From assembly GCA_025617745.1 (NCBI GenBank), contig CM046867.1, forward strand, positions 26,094,705 to 26,158,704: a DNA stretch of 64,000 bases, in the 5' to 3' direction. Source of the stretch: Heliocidaris erythrogramma (Eukaryota; Echinodermata; Echinoidea; Camarodonta; Echinometridae). Numbering within the stretch: the stretch's first letter is position 1. The DNA is not shown here. Below are more model-generated notes on this DNA. The model searched no databases. It was given only the letters and a program-made list of their open reading frames with translations, and was not told where the DNA came from.

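Overview
The window is animal genomic DNA, AT-rich, with long introns and very dense short transposable elements. The short palindromic word ACATGTA recurs throughout, and there are many fold-back MITEs, tRNA-derived SINEs, a DIRS-type retroelement and a Penelope-like fragment. This mix and the protein sequence suggest a marine invertebrate deuterostome, most likely an echinoderm such as a sea urchin; that is inference from style, not a database result. The only host gene I can support is the 5' half to 5' third of a MYCBP2 orthologue (PHR family: human MYCBP2/PAM, fly highwire, worm RPM-1), a giant E3 ubiquitin ligase. It runs on the + strand from 20425 to beyond the right edge. I assembled 33 consecutive exons by hand. 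All have AG/GT borders and compatible phases, and together they give 5,397 coding bases, 1,799 codons without a stop. The first exon with the start codon was not found. Region by region: 1-20424 has no recognisable gene and is a field of MITEs, fold-backs, minisatellites and simple repeats; it is either a long first intron or upstream sequence. 20425-28628 holds exons 1-10, the N-terminal region leading into the RCC1-like part. 29361-38899 holds exons 11-18, with RCC1-type repeats and a Cys-rich insert; its largest intron carries a piggyBac-like element nested inside a TA-flanked MITE. 39-42.1 kb holds a nested element and then a strict 150-bp tandem array of the 5' part of exon 19 with its 3' splice site. 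44156-49280 holds exons 20-25, including the first PHR domain. 50172-50364 is exon 26, followed by a ~100-bp tandem array of the exon's 3' end with its 5' splice site. 52-57.84 kb holds a rearranged DIRS-like element ending 21 bp before exon 27. 57860-64000 holds exons 27-33, including the second PHR domain. The most unusual feature is how this one gene's splice sites have been copied or invaded. A 3' splice site was amplified eight-fold (exon 19). A 5' splice site was amplified about six-fold, and its last two clear copies have lost the GT (exon 26). Decayed copies of the exon 10 start lie in its upstream intron, next to an 11-bp minisatellite that makes up the pyrimidine tract of the real site. 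At least five introns have a repeat element starting within about 20 bp of the 5' splice site. Nothing here needs a new enzyme system; the candidate new biology is decoy splice sites and repeat-driven remodelling inside a conserved neuronal ubiquitin ligase gene.
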